In this document: piece after piece, positions 26,757 through 34,942 of the stretch | How positions within the stretch are numbered: position 1 is the stretch's first letter | Layout: each line of letters starts with the position of its first letter | DNA from: JAGNKE01 sp965230245 | Lineage (GTDB): Bacteria > Pseudomonadota > Alphaproteobacteria > Micavibrionales > Micavibrionaceae | Assembly: GCA_965230245.1 (NCBI GenBank) | Contig: OZ246000.1 | Coordinates: 2,232,001 to 2,296,000, forward strand | DNA length: 64,000 bases | Direction: 5' to 3' | Position numbers and translations under genes: made by a program | Notes under the pieces: generated by a model | What the model saw: the letters and a program-made list of their open reading frames with translations, nothing else | Databases searched by the model: none | What the model was told of the DNA's origin: nothing

Positions 26757-27260
26757 ATGCGCTGTCCATTTTGCGGTAACGAAGAAACGCAAGTTAAAGA
26801 TTCCCGCCCGACGGAGGATAACTCTGCCATTCGCCGTCGGCGTGCCTGTCCTGTATGCGAACAGCGTTTTACAACATTCGAACGGGTGCAGCTTCGTGAA
26901 ATGACCGTCGTAAAGGCAGGAGAACGCAAACAACCCTTTGACCGCGATAAACTCATCCGCTCCATGCAGGTTGCCTTGCGTAAGCGCCCCATTGAACTCG
27001 CTGAAATTGAGAAAGCAGCCGACAAGATAGTCCGTTTTCTGGAATCCCAAGGCGAATCAGAAGTGCCGTCCGAACTGATCGGCCAACAGGTCATGGACGC
27101 ACTGATCGAGATGGACGTGGTGGGCTATATCCGCTTTGCATCCGTCTACAAAGATTTCCGTAAACCTGCCGACTTTGACAATTTCCTTGAGCAACTTAAA
27201 AAACTCGAACAAAAAACAAAAAAAGAAATTGAGAAAAAAGCCGACAAAAAGGCCTCATGA
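26757..27260 (+). CDS. nrdR: Transcriptional repressor NrdR
   Basis: ATP/dATP-sensing repressor of ribonucleotide reductase genes. The 167-residue product has an N-terminal zinc ribbon (Cys3, Cys6, Cys31, Cys34 in MRCPFCGNEETQ and RRACPVCEQRFTTFE). An ATP-cone domain follows (about 47-137, VVKAGERKQPFDRDKLIRSM). The Lys/Glu-rich C-terminal tail varies in this family. A strong site, AGAGAGGGAGAG, precedes the ATG. No NrdR box is visible in this window; targets are elsewhere. The stop overlaps ribD by 4 bp. Confidence 0.96.
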   Translation: MRCPFCGNEETQVKDSRPTEDNSAIRRRRACPVCEQRFTTFERVQLREMTVVKAGERKQPFDRDKLIRSMQVALRKRPIELAEIEKAADKIVRFLESQGESEVPSELIGQQVMDALIEMDVVGYIRFASVYKDFRKPADFDNFLEQLKKLEQKTKKEIEKKADKKAS

Positions 27261-28342
27261 CGTCACCACAAGATATCGAGTACATGCGAAGCGCCATCGC
27301 CCTTGCCAAACGCGGCTGGGGTCTTGTCGCGCCGAATCCGTCTGTCGGATGCGTTATTGTAAATCGGCATGATGAAGTCGTAGGCAGAGCCAGAACATCG
27401 GATACAGGGCGCCCGCATGCAGAAACCAAGGCATTGGAACAAGCAGGCGCACAAGCCAGAAAGGGAACCGCCTACGTCACATTGGAACCATGCGCCCATG
27501 ATGGTGAAACACCACCTTGCGCCGAAGCTCTGATCAAAGCAGGCATTAAACGCGTGGTCATCGGCGATATTGACGTAGACTCCAGAACCTATGGAAAAGG
27601 TATAAAAATACTTAAATCCGCTGGCGTTGAAGTTGAGGTGGGCGTACTTCAAAAAGAATGTCACGCACTACACATCGGCTTCACAAAAAAACAGACCGAA
27701 CAGCGCCCGGCAATCACTTTGAAAACCGCCTGTACAAATGAAGGTCAAACGGTCAGAGAAAAGGAAAAGTGGATTACAGGCAAGGAAGCCCGTCGGCACG
27801 TACACCATGAACGCAGCTACTATGATGCAATTCTTGTGGGTGTAGGCACCGTGCTTGCGGACAACCCGATGCTGACCACACGCTTTGAGGGGATTAAACA
27901 CACACCCGTGCGCATTGTGCTGGATAGCGATCTAAAAATGCCCACAAATAGCAACCTCGTCAAAACGGCAACAGAAGACGAGCCTCTCTGGATTTATCAC
28001 AATCCCGATCGTATGGGTGATAGCGAATTCTCAACGGCGAAGGGCATTAACTTAAGACCGGTTGCACCACACGACCTCACAGCCGTTTTGGCGGATATGG
28101 CGGAGCAGGGAATTACACGTCTCTTTGTTGAGGGCGGGAAAACCGTTCACCAGTCGTTTATTGATAAAGGTTACTGCGATGAATTGCTGGTCTATCGTGC
28201 CACCAAAATTGCAGACGGGCAGGGCAAAGACCTCTTCTCCAGGGCGAATATCGAGAAAATCATGTGCAATTTGGGCTTAAAACATCAGAAAACACTGATA
28301 CTGGGTCAAGATTTGCTGGAAAAATACACCCCGAAGGTCTAG
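27257..28342 (+). CDS. ribD: Bifunctional pyrimidine deaminase/reductase of riboflavin synthesis
   Basis: Carries out the second and third steps of riboflavin synthesis. The 361-residue product has a deaminase domain (about 1-145) with the zinc motif HAETKAL (His54, Glu56), EPCAHDGETPPC (Cys79, Cys88). The RibD_C reductase domain follows (about 148-358), with ITLKTACT, YDAILVGVGTVLADNPMLTTR and RLFVEGGKTVHQSFI. It overlaps nrdR by 4 bp, leaving no room for an FMN riboswitch. Confidence 0.95.
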   Translation: MTSPQDIEYMRSAIALAKRGWGLVAPNPSVGCVIVNRHDEVVGRARTSDTGRPHAETKALEQAGAQARKGTAYVTLEPCAHDGETPPCAEALIKAGIKRVVIGDIDVDSRTYGKGIKILKSAGVEVEVGVLQKECHALHIGFTKKQTEQRPAITLKTACTNEGQTVREKEKWITGKEARRHVHHERSYYDAILVGVGTVLADNPMLTTRFEGIKHTPVRIVLDSDLKMPTNSNLVKTATEDEPLWIYHNPDRMGDSEFSTAKGINLRPVAPHDLTAVLADMAEQGITRLFVEGGKTVHQSFIDKGYCDELLVYRATKIADGQGKDLFSRANIEKIMCNLGLKHQKTLILGQDLLEKYTPKV

Positions 28343-28352
28343 TCTCGCCGAC

Positions 28353-28946
28353 ATGTTTACCGGAATTATTCAGGATATTGGCACCATTCGTACCGTTGAT
28401 AGCAGCGGCGGCGATTTGCGTTTTGAAATTTCCACCAAACTGGACTTGTCAAACGTCGAAGACGGCGCATCAATCTGCTGCTCGGGCTGCTGTCTGACAG
28501 TTGTCAAAAAAACCAAAGACAGTTTCTTTGTCGACATCTCCCGTGAAAGCCTCGATAAAACCATCTTGGGGCAATGGGAAGAAGGAACAAAAATCAACCT
28601 CGAGCGGTCCTTAAAACTCGGTGACGAACTGGGTGGGCATTTCGTTTTCGGACACGTTGATGCCGTGACGGAAATTGCGGACATACGGGAAGAGGGTGGA
28701 TCGCATCGCATGATGATCAAAACACCCGAGAGTTTAACGCGCTTTATCGCATCCAAGGGCTCGGTCGCGCTGGATGGTATATCTCTGACCGTAAACGAAG
28801 TCACTGATGCGAGCTTCGGTGTGAACATCATTCCACACACTTGGGACGTAACAACGCTGGGAAGCCGTAAAGTCGGAGATAAAATTAATATAGAAATTGA
28901 TATGCTCGCACGGTACGTCGCAAGATCTCTTGAGGTGGCGGCATAA
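28353..28946 (+). CDS. ribE: Riboflavin synthase alpha chain
   Basis: Dismutates two molecules of 6,7-dimethyl-8-ribityllumazine to riboflavin. The 197-residue product consists of two lumazine-binding repeats: MFTGIIQDIGTI, then GASICCSGCCLTVV in the first, and GHVDAVTEI, then VALDGISLTVNEV in the second. The start lies 10 bp after ribD. The stop and the start of the next gene share one base (TAATG), showing tight coupling. Cys pairs flank the usual SCCLT region (CCSGCCLT), slightly unusual but in the expected place. Confidence 0.95.
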   Translation: MFTGIIQDIGTIRTVDSSGGDLRFEISTKLDLSNVEDGASICCSGCCLTVVKKTKDSFFVDISRESLDKTILGQWEEGTKINLERSLKLGDELGGHFVFGHVDAVTEIADIREEGGSHRMMIKTPESLTRFIASKGSVALDGISLTVNEVTDASFGVNIIPHTWDVTTLGSRKVGDKINIEIDMLARYVARSLEVAA

Positions 28947-30100
28947 TGACAAAAACAGTCTCAAAAAAGGAAATTCGTGATAGCCGTCTTGGTGAAGAAG
29001 ATCAGGCCGTTTTGTCTTCAATTGATGAAATCCTTGAAGATGTAAAAGCGGGAAAACCTGTGATTCTGGTGGATGATGAAGATCGCGAAAACGAAGGCGA
29101 TCTGGTGATTGCCGCAGATATGGCAACGCCCGAGAACATAAACTTCATGGCCAAGGAAGGGCGCGGTCTGATATGTCTGCCGATGGAAGAAGGCATCGTG
29201 GATCGTCTCGGGCTACAGCTCATGGGTCGCGGCAACAACTCCCGCCATCGGACAGCATTCACCGTCTCCATCGAGGCCAAGGAAGGCGTAACAACAGGTA
29301 TTTCCGCAGCAGACCGCGCACATACGATCCTCACTGCAATTAACTCCCAAAGCGGCCCGAACGATATAGCAACGCCCGGACACGTCTTTCCTTTAGTGGC
29401 TAGAGATGGCGGTGTCTTGGTACGCGCAGGCCATACGGAAGCAGCAGTAGACCTAGCCCGTATGGCCGGCTTGACGCCAGCGGGTGTGATTTGCGAGATC
29501 ATGAATGATGACGGGACAATGGCACGCCTAGAAAACCTCATCCCGTTTGCCCAGAAACACAATCTGAAAATCGGAACAATTGCCGACCTGATCGGATACC
29601 GCCGCAAAAACGAAAGCCTTGTGGAAAAAATCCATGAAGATATGCTCATAAGCCCTCATGGCGGCGAATTCAGGTTGAAGCTCTATGTCAATAAAACCGA
29701 ATATGCCGAACATATAGCGCTCATAAAAGGCGATATTAATCCAGATGACAAGGAGCCCGTTCTCGTCAGAATGCACGCTGTGGACTTTCTTGGGGATGTC
29801 TTGGGGAAAGACGACGATTCAACGCTGAAAACCGCTATGGAGATCATCAGCCGGGAAGAACGCGGCGTGATCGTTATCCTTCGTGAACCCGACCCAACGG
29901 CCTTATCCAAAAAATTGATGGGTGACAATGAAACGAAGCCGGAAAAGAAAAGCGGAGCTTTGCGCGATTACGGAATCGGCGCACAAATCCTGCTCGATAT
30001 CGGGGTGCGTAATATGATACTCCTATCCAATAAGCCAAAAAACGTCATCGGCCTTGACGGATACGATTTGCACATTCACGGTCATAAAAACATCACATAA
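28946..30100 (+). CDS. ribB: 3,4-dihydroxy-2-butanone 4-phosphate synthase with non-zinc RibA-like C-terminus (RibBX type)
   Basis: The N-terminal domain (about 24-225) makes dihydroxybutanone phosphate from ribulose 5-phosphate. It has LVDDEDRENEGDLVIAA, GRGNNSRHRTAFTVSI, ATPGHVFPL and RAGHTEAAVDLARMAGL. The C-terminal part (about 232-384) lines up with GTP cyclohydrolase II (VRMHAVDFLGDV in place of the RxHSECLTGDxFGS motif). It contains no cysteine at all, so the three zinc ligands are absent and cyclohydrolase activity is not expected. This corresponds to the proteobacterial RibBX variant, whose C-terminal function is unknown. A separate ribA must exist elsewhere. Confidence 0.92.
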   Translation: MTKTVSKKEIRDSRLGEEDQAVLSSIDEILEDVKAGKPVILVDDEDRENEGDLVIAADMATPENINFMAKEGRGLICLPMEEGIVDRLGLQLMGRGNNSRHRTAFTVSIEAKEGVTTGISAADRAHTILTAINSQSGPNDIATPGHVFPLVARDGGVLVRAGHTEAAVDLARMAGLTPAGVICEIMNDDGTMARLENLIPFAQKHNLKIGTIADLIGYRRKNESLVEKIHEDMLISPHGGEFRLKLYVNKTEYAEHIALIKGDINPDDKEPVLVRMHAVDFLGDVLGKDDDSTLKTAMEIISREERGVIVILREPDPTALSKKLMGDNETKPEKKSGALRDYGIGAQILLDIGVRNMILLSNKPKNVIGLDGYDLHIHGHKNIT

Positions 30101-30123
30101 TTCATAAAAGACGAGGTTCTGAA

Positions 30124-30579
30124 ATGGCTCATATCATGATTGTCGAAGCGCCTTACTATAAGGATATCTCCGAATTACTTTTGCAGGGCGCATGCGAAAC
30201 ATTGAGCGATGCACGTTGCACGTACGAAGTGTTTCAGGTGCCGGGTGCTTTGGAAATTCCGCTGGCCATCAAAATGGGAATCCTAAAACCCGAAGGCCAT
30301 GGACCTGAACACAGACAATTCGACGGCTTTATCGCGTTAGGCTGTGTCATTCGCGGCGAAACATCCCACTACGATATTGTCACGAATGAGAGCGCACACG
30401 GCTTGACAAAACTCTCGCTACTCTATAGCAAACCAATCGGTAACGGCATCCTGACATGTGATACGAAGGAACAAGCGCTGGCGCGCGCAAACCCGTCTAA
30501 AAAAGACAAGGGAGGCGAAGCGGCAAAGGCGGTTTTATCCTTGGTAGACTTGCGAAAGAAACTAGGTGTTTCCGTTTAG
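30124..30579 (+). CDS. ribH: 6,7-dimethyl-8-ribityllumazine synthase
   Basis: Condenses the RibD and RibB products to lumazine, the substrate of riboflavin synthase. The 151-residue protein has VPGALEIPLAI, GFIALGCVIRGETSHYD with the phosphate-binding Arg/Gly/Glu/Thr and catalytic His, NESAHGLTKLSL and GNGILTCDTKEQALARA. It forms cages in relatives. It sits 23 bp after ribB and 30 bp before nusB, the standard order. Confidence 0.96.
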   Translation: MAHIMIVEAPYYKDISELLLQGACETLSDARCTYEVFQVPGALEIPLAIKMGILKPEGHGPEHRQFDGFIALGCVIRGETSHYDIVTNESAHGLTKLSLLYSKPIGNGILTCDTKEQALARANPSKKDKGGEAAKAVLSLVDLRKKLGVSV

Positions 30580-30609
30580 GACAAAGTAAGCTGGAAAAGA
30601 CAACGCATT

Positions 30610-31101
30610 ATGCCTGCAAAACAACCGAAAATCAAAACAGAGCGCGGCGCGCAAGGACGTAAGAAATTGGTGTCACGTCTCTTGGCGGTGCAGGCAGTTT
30701 ATGAAGCCTCCCAAAACGGCAAAATTCTCGACCACGTCCTTCAGGATTACGTGAACAGCCGTATCGGCATGGAATTCGATACCCATAAAATCGAAGAGCC
30801 GGACAAGGAACTGTTCCTGAAAATCGCCAGAACCGTTGAAAAAAGATATCCCGAAATCTCCGAAATTCTGGAAGCGAACATCCGCACCAAAGAAGAAGCA
30901 ACGTCAGCCGATAAAAAGGTCGAACCTCTCCTCAAAGCCGTACTTTTATGTGGAATAGGCGAAATTTTAGACCATAGCGATATTGACCACCCCATAATCA
31001 TCAACGACTATCTAGAAGTGACGCGTGCATTTTATGAAAAGGGCGAAGTCTCGCTCGTAAATGCCGTTCTCGACTCTGTCGCCGGACTTCTCCGGTCTTA
31101 A
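30610..31101 (+). CDS. nusB: Transcription antitermination factor NusB
   Basis: Binds boxA RNA with NusE (S10) in rRNA antitermination. The 163-residue all-helical product has SRLLAVQAVYEASQNG, LLKAVLLCGIGEILDHSDIDHPIIINDYLEVTRAF (the core helix pair) and GEVSLVNAVLDSVAGLLR at the C-terminus. The first ~20 residues are basic. It closes the riboflavin operon, as in many alphaproteobacteria. Confidence 0.93.
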   Translation: MPAKQPKIKTERGAQGRKKLVSRLLAVQAVYEASQNGKILDHVLQDYVNSRIGMEFDTHKIEEPDKELFLKIARTVEKRYPEISEILEANIRTKEEATSADKKVEPLLKAVLLCGIGEILDHSDIDHPIIINDYLEVTRAFYEKGEVSLVNAVLDSVAGLLRS

Positions 31102-31137
31102 TCCTACCGGCCTGTATCTTGAGGGCCACACTGCCGA

Positions 31138-31159
31138 ATTACATATAATTTTATGTAAT
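31138..31159. repeat. Perfect 7-bp inverted repeat upstream of fliL
   Basis: ATTACAT (31138-31144) and ATGTAAT (31153-31159) are separated by eight A/T bases and lie 68 bases before fliL, after nusB. It resembles an operator for a dimeric regulator. No poly-T follows, so a terminator is unlikely. Confidence 0.5.
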
Positions 31160-31226
31160 GGTAAGCCTGCGTTAAGCCTTCTTTGTTAAAATTTGGGGGG
31201 AAGGTAATTCTGGAAAAGAATCAAAA

Positions 31227-31712
31227 ATGCGTAAAATACTGATGTTATTGGTTGTTTTATTGGTGCTTGGCGGCGGCGGCGGCGGAGCATATTGGTACTT
31301 TTTCATCCAGAATGCCGAAGCATCCGTAGGCGAAGAGGGGCACGAAGAAGCAAAAAGCGACCATAAAGAGGATAACGGGCATAAGGGTGGGCACTATGAA
31401 TATGTAGAGCTAGACCCTTTGATCCTTCCGATTGTAGATAATAGCGGCGTGAATCAGGTTGTAAGCCTCGTGATCGCTATCGAGGTTGAGGATCAGCTGA
31501 AAAAAGACAAGGTCAAGGCCATGTCACCAAAATTGAAAGATGCCTACATTCAGGACTTATACGGAATGCTCAACAAACATGCGGCATTGAAGGGCGGCAT
31601 TGTTCAGGTCGCAAAAATCAAGGAACGCCTGAACGAAGTAACAAACAAAGTTTTGGGTGATGACGTTTCCAACGATGTCCTCCTGCAGGTTGTGCAGCAA
31701 AGACCGATCTAA
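31227..31712 (+). CDS. fliL: Flagellar basal body-associated protein FliL
   Basis: Inner-membrane protein that surrounds the stator and supports torque. The 161-residue product has one membrane helix (about 5-27, with a run of six Gly). An acidic/His-rich linker follows (30-60). The periplasmic stomatin-like domain has YEYVELDPLILPIV, VSLVIAIEVED and KAMSPKLKDAYIQDLYGML. It stands apart from other flagellar genes; motAB are 8 kb away. It is convergent with bamE, 15 bp apart. Confidence 0.9.
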   Translation: MRKILMLLVVLLVLGGGGGGAYWYFFIQNAEASVGEEGHEEAKSDHKEDNGHKGGHYEYVELDPLILPIVDNSGVNQVVSLVIAIEVEDQLKKDKVKAMSPKLKDAYIQDLYGMLNKHAALKGGIVQVAKIKERLNEVTNKVLGDDVSNDVLLQVVQQRPI

Positions 31713-31727
31713 GATTTCAGGAAATTT

Positions 31728-32171
31728 CTATTTGGTTGAACTCGGTGCGTTAAAGCGTCCGATATTACCCAATAATTGTTGGGTGAAGCTCAGATCATTT
31801 CCGTGTGTCGGGGTTTTGGTGCGATCAACAGGAATATCGGCACGTTTGTTATCCAACTCACGAATTTCCTCTACGAGTCCGTCATCGCCGAATGCCACGG
31901 CAACAACCTTTTCATCCACGACAGCTTCATCAAGAATACCGCGCTTTTCGGTTTCCTGACCGATGTAATACCAAATGCGCGGGTTAAATGTGGACACCGT
32001 CGTGGGAGAGCCAAGTATATTCAGCACGTCCGTTCTGGTATGCTGGCCGGCCTTGACCTCTTCAATTTGATAAGTCTCCAGCATATTACCGCGCTTTGCC
32101 GTTACCGGAGAGCATGCCGCAACCGTCAAAAAACAGAACCCTAGAACCAAAAATTTAAAATTTATTCGCAT
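31728..32171 (-). CDS. bamE: BamE/SmpA-OmlA domain lipoprotein
   Basis: Small lipoprotein of the beta-barrel assembly machine in the outer membrane. The 147-residue precursor has a lipobox, LTVAAC, with Cys20 as the lipidation site. The SmpA/OmlA fold spans about 38-110: IEEVKAGQHTRTDVLNILGSPTTVSTFNPRIWYYIG and VVAVAFGDDGLVEEI. A C-terminal extension follows (TFGRFNAPSS-like). It is divergent from the ubiquinol-cytochrome c chaperone gene, the usual alphaproteobacterial arrangement. Confidence 0.92.
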   Translation of the reverse strand: MRINFKFLVLGFCFLTVAACSPVTAKRGNMLETYQIEEVKAGQHTRTDVLNILGSPTTVSTFNPRIWYYIGQETEKRGILDEAVVDEKVVAVAFGDDGLVEEIRELDNKRADIPVDRTKTPTHGNDLSFTQQLLGNIGRFNAPSSTK

Positions 32172-32243
32172 AACCGGAAGTATCGCATTGCTTGTAAAGA
32201 GAATCTATAGTGTATTTGCTAATTAAACACAGAGTAAAAATCA

Positions 32244-32900
32244 ATGTTCGGATTTCTTTTTAAGGGATTTTCCCGGTATGAAAAAAAGACTCAGCTTATC
32301 TCGGAGAATCTGTATGCCGAGGCGCTAAGCCATTCACGCATCGAGCCGCTCTACACGCGTTACGGTGTGCCTGACACATTTGACGGTCGCTTTGAAAGTC
32401 TGTTGCTGCATATTTATTTGGTTTATCACAAGATCAGAGCGCACGAAAAATACGAGGAATTATCTCAGTGCATATTTGATCTGGTTTTTAAGGACATGCA
32501 GCTGACCTTGCGTGAAATAGGAATAGGCGATGTTGGCATTCCAAAACATATGAAAAAAATGATGAAAGCCTTTAACGGCCGTATGCATGCCTATAAAAAC
32601 GCCATAGAAGACAATCCCGACCAAGAAAATATTCTTTATGAAACGCTCTCGCGCAATCTATACGGCACAGTGCTTGAAGATACAAAGGAGAGCATGATAA
32701 GAGATATGGAATTCTATGTTTTGCTGTGTGTTGAACTATTGTACGAGCTCGACACGGAAAAAGTGGCCATGGGTAATATCATGTTCATGGATCCAAAAAA
32801 CATACCGATGGAAGAGTATAAGAAAATAGACGAGTACAAAAAAAATTTTGAAGAACTGAAATTACAAAATGAACGCACCCTTAGAGCCAAACAATCTTAA
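32244..32900 (+). CDS. Ubiquinol-cytochrome c chaperone family protein (CBP3/UQCC1-like)
   Basis: A 218-residue helical protein of the family that in mitochondria assists cytochrome b and complex III assembly. Conserved blocks visible are YAEALSHSRIEPLYTRYGVPDTFDGRFE, LLLHIYLVYHKI, IFDLVFKDMQLTLREIGIGDVGIPKHMKKMMKAFNGRM and LSRNLYGT. In alphaproteobacteria it typically precedes the YceD/DUF177 gene, as here, where the two overlap by 32 bp. A role in cytochrome bc1 biogenesis is inferred from the family. Confidence 0.88.
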   Translation: MFGFLFKGFSRYEKKTQLISENLYAEALSHSRIEPLYTRYGVPDTFDGRFESLLLHIYLVYHKIRAHEKYEELSQCIFDLVFKDMQLTLREIGIGDVGIPKHMKKMMKAFNGRMHAYKNAIEDNPDQENILYETLSRNLYGTVLEDTKESMIRDMEFYVLLCVELLYELDTEKVAMGNIMFMDPKNIPMEEYKKIDEYKKNFEELKLQNERTLRAKQS

Positions 32901-33480
32901 ATCCGAATGGTCAGAACCTCTGAATTCGGAAGATATTGAAACAACTCCGATGACCTTGACCGTATCGCCGGATGATGCGGCAAAAGAAGCCATAGCAAAA
33001 CGGCTGGGTATAGAGGGCCTTGATAGGCTGGACACGGAACTAACAATTTTTCGTGATCCCTCGAATATGGTTATTAACATTCACGGAAAAATATCAGCCA
33101 GAGTCACACAAGGCTGTGTCGTGACCCTCGAACCTGTGAGCGACGATATCGTGGCGGAATTCGATGCTTGGTATGCCGATCCGTCAGAGGCCGTATCTTT
33201 TGCAAAAGCAAAGCGGGAGCGTGAGCTGCAAAAGCAAAATGTCGAGCAGCCGATGCTTGATGAATGGGAAGATCCTGAACCGGTTGTAGACGGAAAAATC
33301 GATCTTGGGGAGTTAATCGTACAGCACCTGTCACTCAATCTTAATCCGTACCCGCGTAAAAAAGATGCGGAATACGCCTACAGTGATGAAAACGAGAAGA
33401 AAGCCACAAAAGAGGGCGATGCTTACCAGAATCCGTTCGCAAAACTGAAAGACTGGAAAGAAAAAGAGACAAAATCCTAG
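32869..33480 (+). CDS. YceD/DUF177 family protein
   Basis: A 203-residue protein of the DUF177 family, which is linked to large-ribosomal-subunit or 23S rRNA biogenesis in other bacteria and typically sits next to rpmF, as here. Visible features are ISARVTQGCVVTLEPV near residue 76 (the usual conserved Cys followed by a strand), EDPEPVVDGKIDLGELIVQHLSLNLNPYPRK, and PFAKLKDWK at the C-terminus. Its start lies 32 bp inside the preceding gene, so translation is probably coupled. Confidence 0.88.
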   Translation: MNAPLEPNNLKSEWSEPLNSEDIETTPMTLTVSPDDAAKEAIAKRLGIEGLDRLDTELTIFRDPSNMVINIHGKISARVTQGCVVTLEPVSDDIVAEFDAWYADPSEAVSFAKAKRERELQKQNVEQPMLDEWEDPEPVVDGKIDLGELIVQHLSLNLNPYPRKKDAEYAYSDENEKKATKEGDAYQNPFAKLKDWKEKETKS

Positions 33481-33571
33481 GAAAATCAGGAGGAATTATT
33501 ACAAAATTTCCTTGCAAGCCGACTACATTTTGTTTAGAAACCAGTTTCGATATTTATAAAGGACACGAAAA

Positions 33572-33751
33572 ATGGCTGTACCAAAGAGAAAAACAACACG
33601 CTCAAAGCGGAACATGCGCCGTTCTCACCATGCCCTGAAGACAGAAAACTGGGTAGAGGACACACATACCGGCGAGCCTGTCCGCAGACACCACATTGAC
33701 CTGAAAACCGGCATGTACAAGGGCCGTCAGGTTATCGAAGAACAAGAATAA
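33572..33751 (+). CDS. rpmF: 50S ribosomal protein L32
   Basis: A 59-residue protein beginning MAVPKRKTTRSKRNMRRSHH, the standard bL32 N-terminus. It continues with a basic stretch and ends GRQVIEEQE. It carries no zinc-binding Cys pairs, as is usual in proteobacteria. It lies between DUF177 and plsX, the conserved order. AAAGGA lies a few bases upstream of the ATG. Confidence 0.97.
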   Translation: MAVPKRKTTRSKRNMRRSHHALKTENWVEDTHTGEPVRRHHIDLKTGMYKGRQVIEEQE

Positions 33752-33760
33752 TCCCATAAC

Positions 33761-33783
33761 GGGGCAAGGAACACTCTTGCCTC
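33761..33783 (+). terminator. Possible weak terminator or attenuator after rpmF
   Basis: GGGGCAAG (33761-33768) can pair with CTTGCCTC (33776-33783), including one G-U pair, with a 7-base loop. Downstream sequence is pyrimidine-rich but not a clean T run. It might reduce read-through from rpmF into plsX. Confidence 0.3.
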
Positions 33784-33830
33784 TTCCATCTTCTTGGTTT
33801 AATCCATCCGTGTAGATACGGTGTGGAATC

Positions 33831-34916
33831 ATGAAACAACGGATGAGAGGGGGCGGTAATTTGTCCGGCACACAATCATCTCAAACAGTAAAGATCGCTA
33901 TTGATGCTATGGGCGGCGACCACGGGCCGGAGGAGATTATTCCTGCGCTGTGGCTTGTTGCCAAGGAAAAGCCGGAAGTTGAGTTTCTGGTTTTCGGCGA
34001 CCAAAAGCGGATTAACACCGCACTCGATAAAACCCGCAACCTTAAGCCCAAGATTAGCGTTGTCCATACGGATAAAATCATTAAGAGTGATGACAAACCG
34101 TCCGCCGCCTTGCGCGCCAGCAAGGGTACAAGTATGCGCCTTGCGATTGAAGCGGTAAAAGACGGCAAGGCAGACGCAATAGTATCCGCCGGAAATACGG
34201 GCGCGCTAATGGCGCTTGCAAAGCTGGTGCTTAAAACACTTCCCGGAATCCACCGACCCGCCATTGCTTCTGTTATGCCCGGAATAAAGGGTGAGAGCAT
34301 TATGCTCGATCTTGGCGCAAATGTTCTGGTTGATGCCGAAAACCTTGTAAAATTTGCCGTACTTGGTGCGGTTTTTGCAAAAAAACAAAAGAAAATCAGT
34401 AATCCCAAGGTTGGCCTCTTGAACGTCGGTTCCGAGGATATCAAGGGGCCGGAGCATATCCGCGCCGCCGCAGAAATTCTAAAAAATGTTGATTTTCCGG
34501 GCGAATATTATGGCTTCGTCGAGGGCACGGACATCATGAAAGGGACTGTGGATGTAACAGTTGCCGATGGCTATGCGGGCAATATTGCCCTGAAAACCGC
34601 CGAGGGCGTGGGGGAGTTGATCAAACACTACTTTACGGATGTGTTTAAAGCTCCGTTAGCGATGCTGGGAGGCATGATCGCTTACGGCTCTTTGAAAAAA
34701 TTCAAAAGACGCCTCGACCCGAGACGCTATAACGGCGGTGTCTTTCTCGGCCTGAACGGATTATGCGTCAAGAGCCACGGCGGTTCAGATGCTCTGGGCT
34801 TCTCACGTGCCGTCCTGCTCTCCGTACGGCTTGCAAAACACGGCTATGTATCCGAAGTGATAGATGATATTAACCATCTCATGCGTCAGGAAAGCTTCCT
34901 GACCACATCCGAATAA
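33831..34916 (+). CDS. plsX: Phosphate acyltransferase PlsX
   Basis: Makes acyl-phosphate from acyl-ACP for phospholipid synthesis. The 361-residue product has VKIAIDAMGGDHGPEEIIPA at the N-terminus of the fold, IVSAGNTGALMALA, the PxxGxxxMLDLGAN stretch and VADGYAGNIALKTAEG. The end holds YNGGVFLGLNGLCVKSHGGSD. The exact start is uncertain: ATGs at 33831 and 33843 and a TTG further in, preceded by GAGGGGGCGG, are all possible. It precedes fabH by 26 bp. Confidence 0.95.
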   Translation: MKQRMRGGGNLSGTQSSQTVKIAIDAMGGDHGPEEIIPALWLVAKEKPEVEFLVFGDQKRINTALDKTRNLKPKISVVHTDKIIKSDDKPSAALRASKGTSMRLAIEAVKDGKADAIVSAGNTGALMALAKLVLKTLPGIHRPAIASVMPGIKGESIMLDLGANVLVDAENLVKFAVLGAVFAKKQKKISNPKVGLLNVGSEDIKGPEHIRAAAEILKNVDFPGEYYGFVEGTDIMKGTVDVTVADGYAGNIALKTAEGVGELIKHYFTDVFKAPLAMLGGMIAYGSLKKFKRRLDPRRYNGGVFLGLNGLCVKSHGGSDALGFSRAVLLSVRLAKHGYVSEVIDDINHLMRQESFLTTSE

Positions 34917-34942
34917 GACTGAATTAGAAAGTAAAAACAACA

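Noticed and set aside
27200..27260. FMN riboswitch before the riboflavin genes
   Set aside because: ribD overlaps nrdR by 4 bp, and no RFN-type conserved sequence is visible there or before ribB or ribH.
31172..31189. TTAA pair upstream of fliL as a CtrA site
   Set aside because: The two TTAA are separated by 10 bases, not the 7 required by the CtrA consensus.
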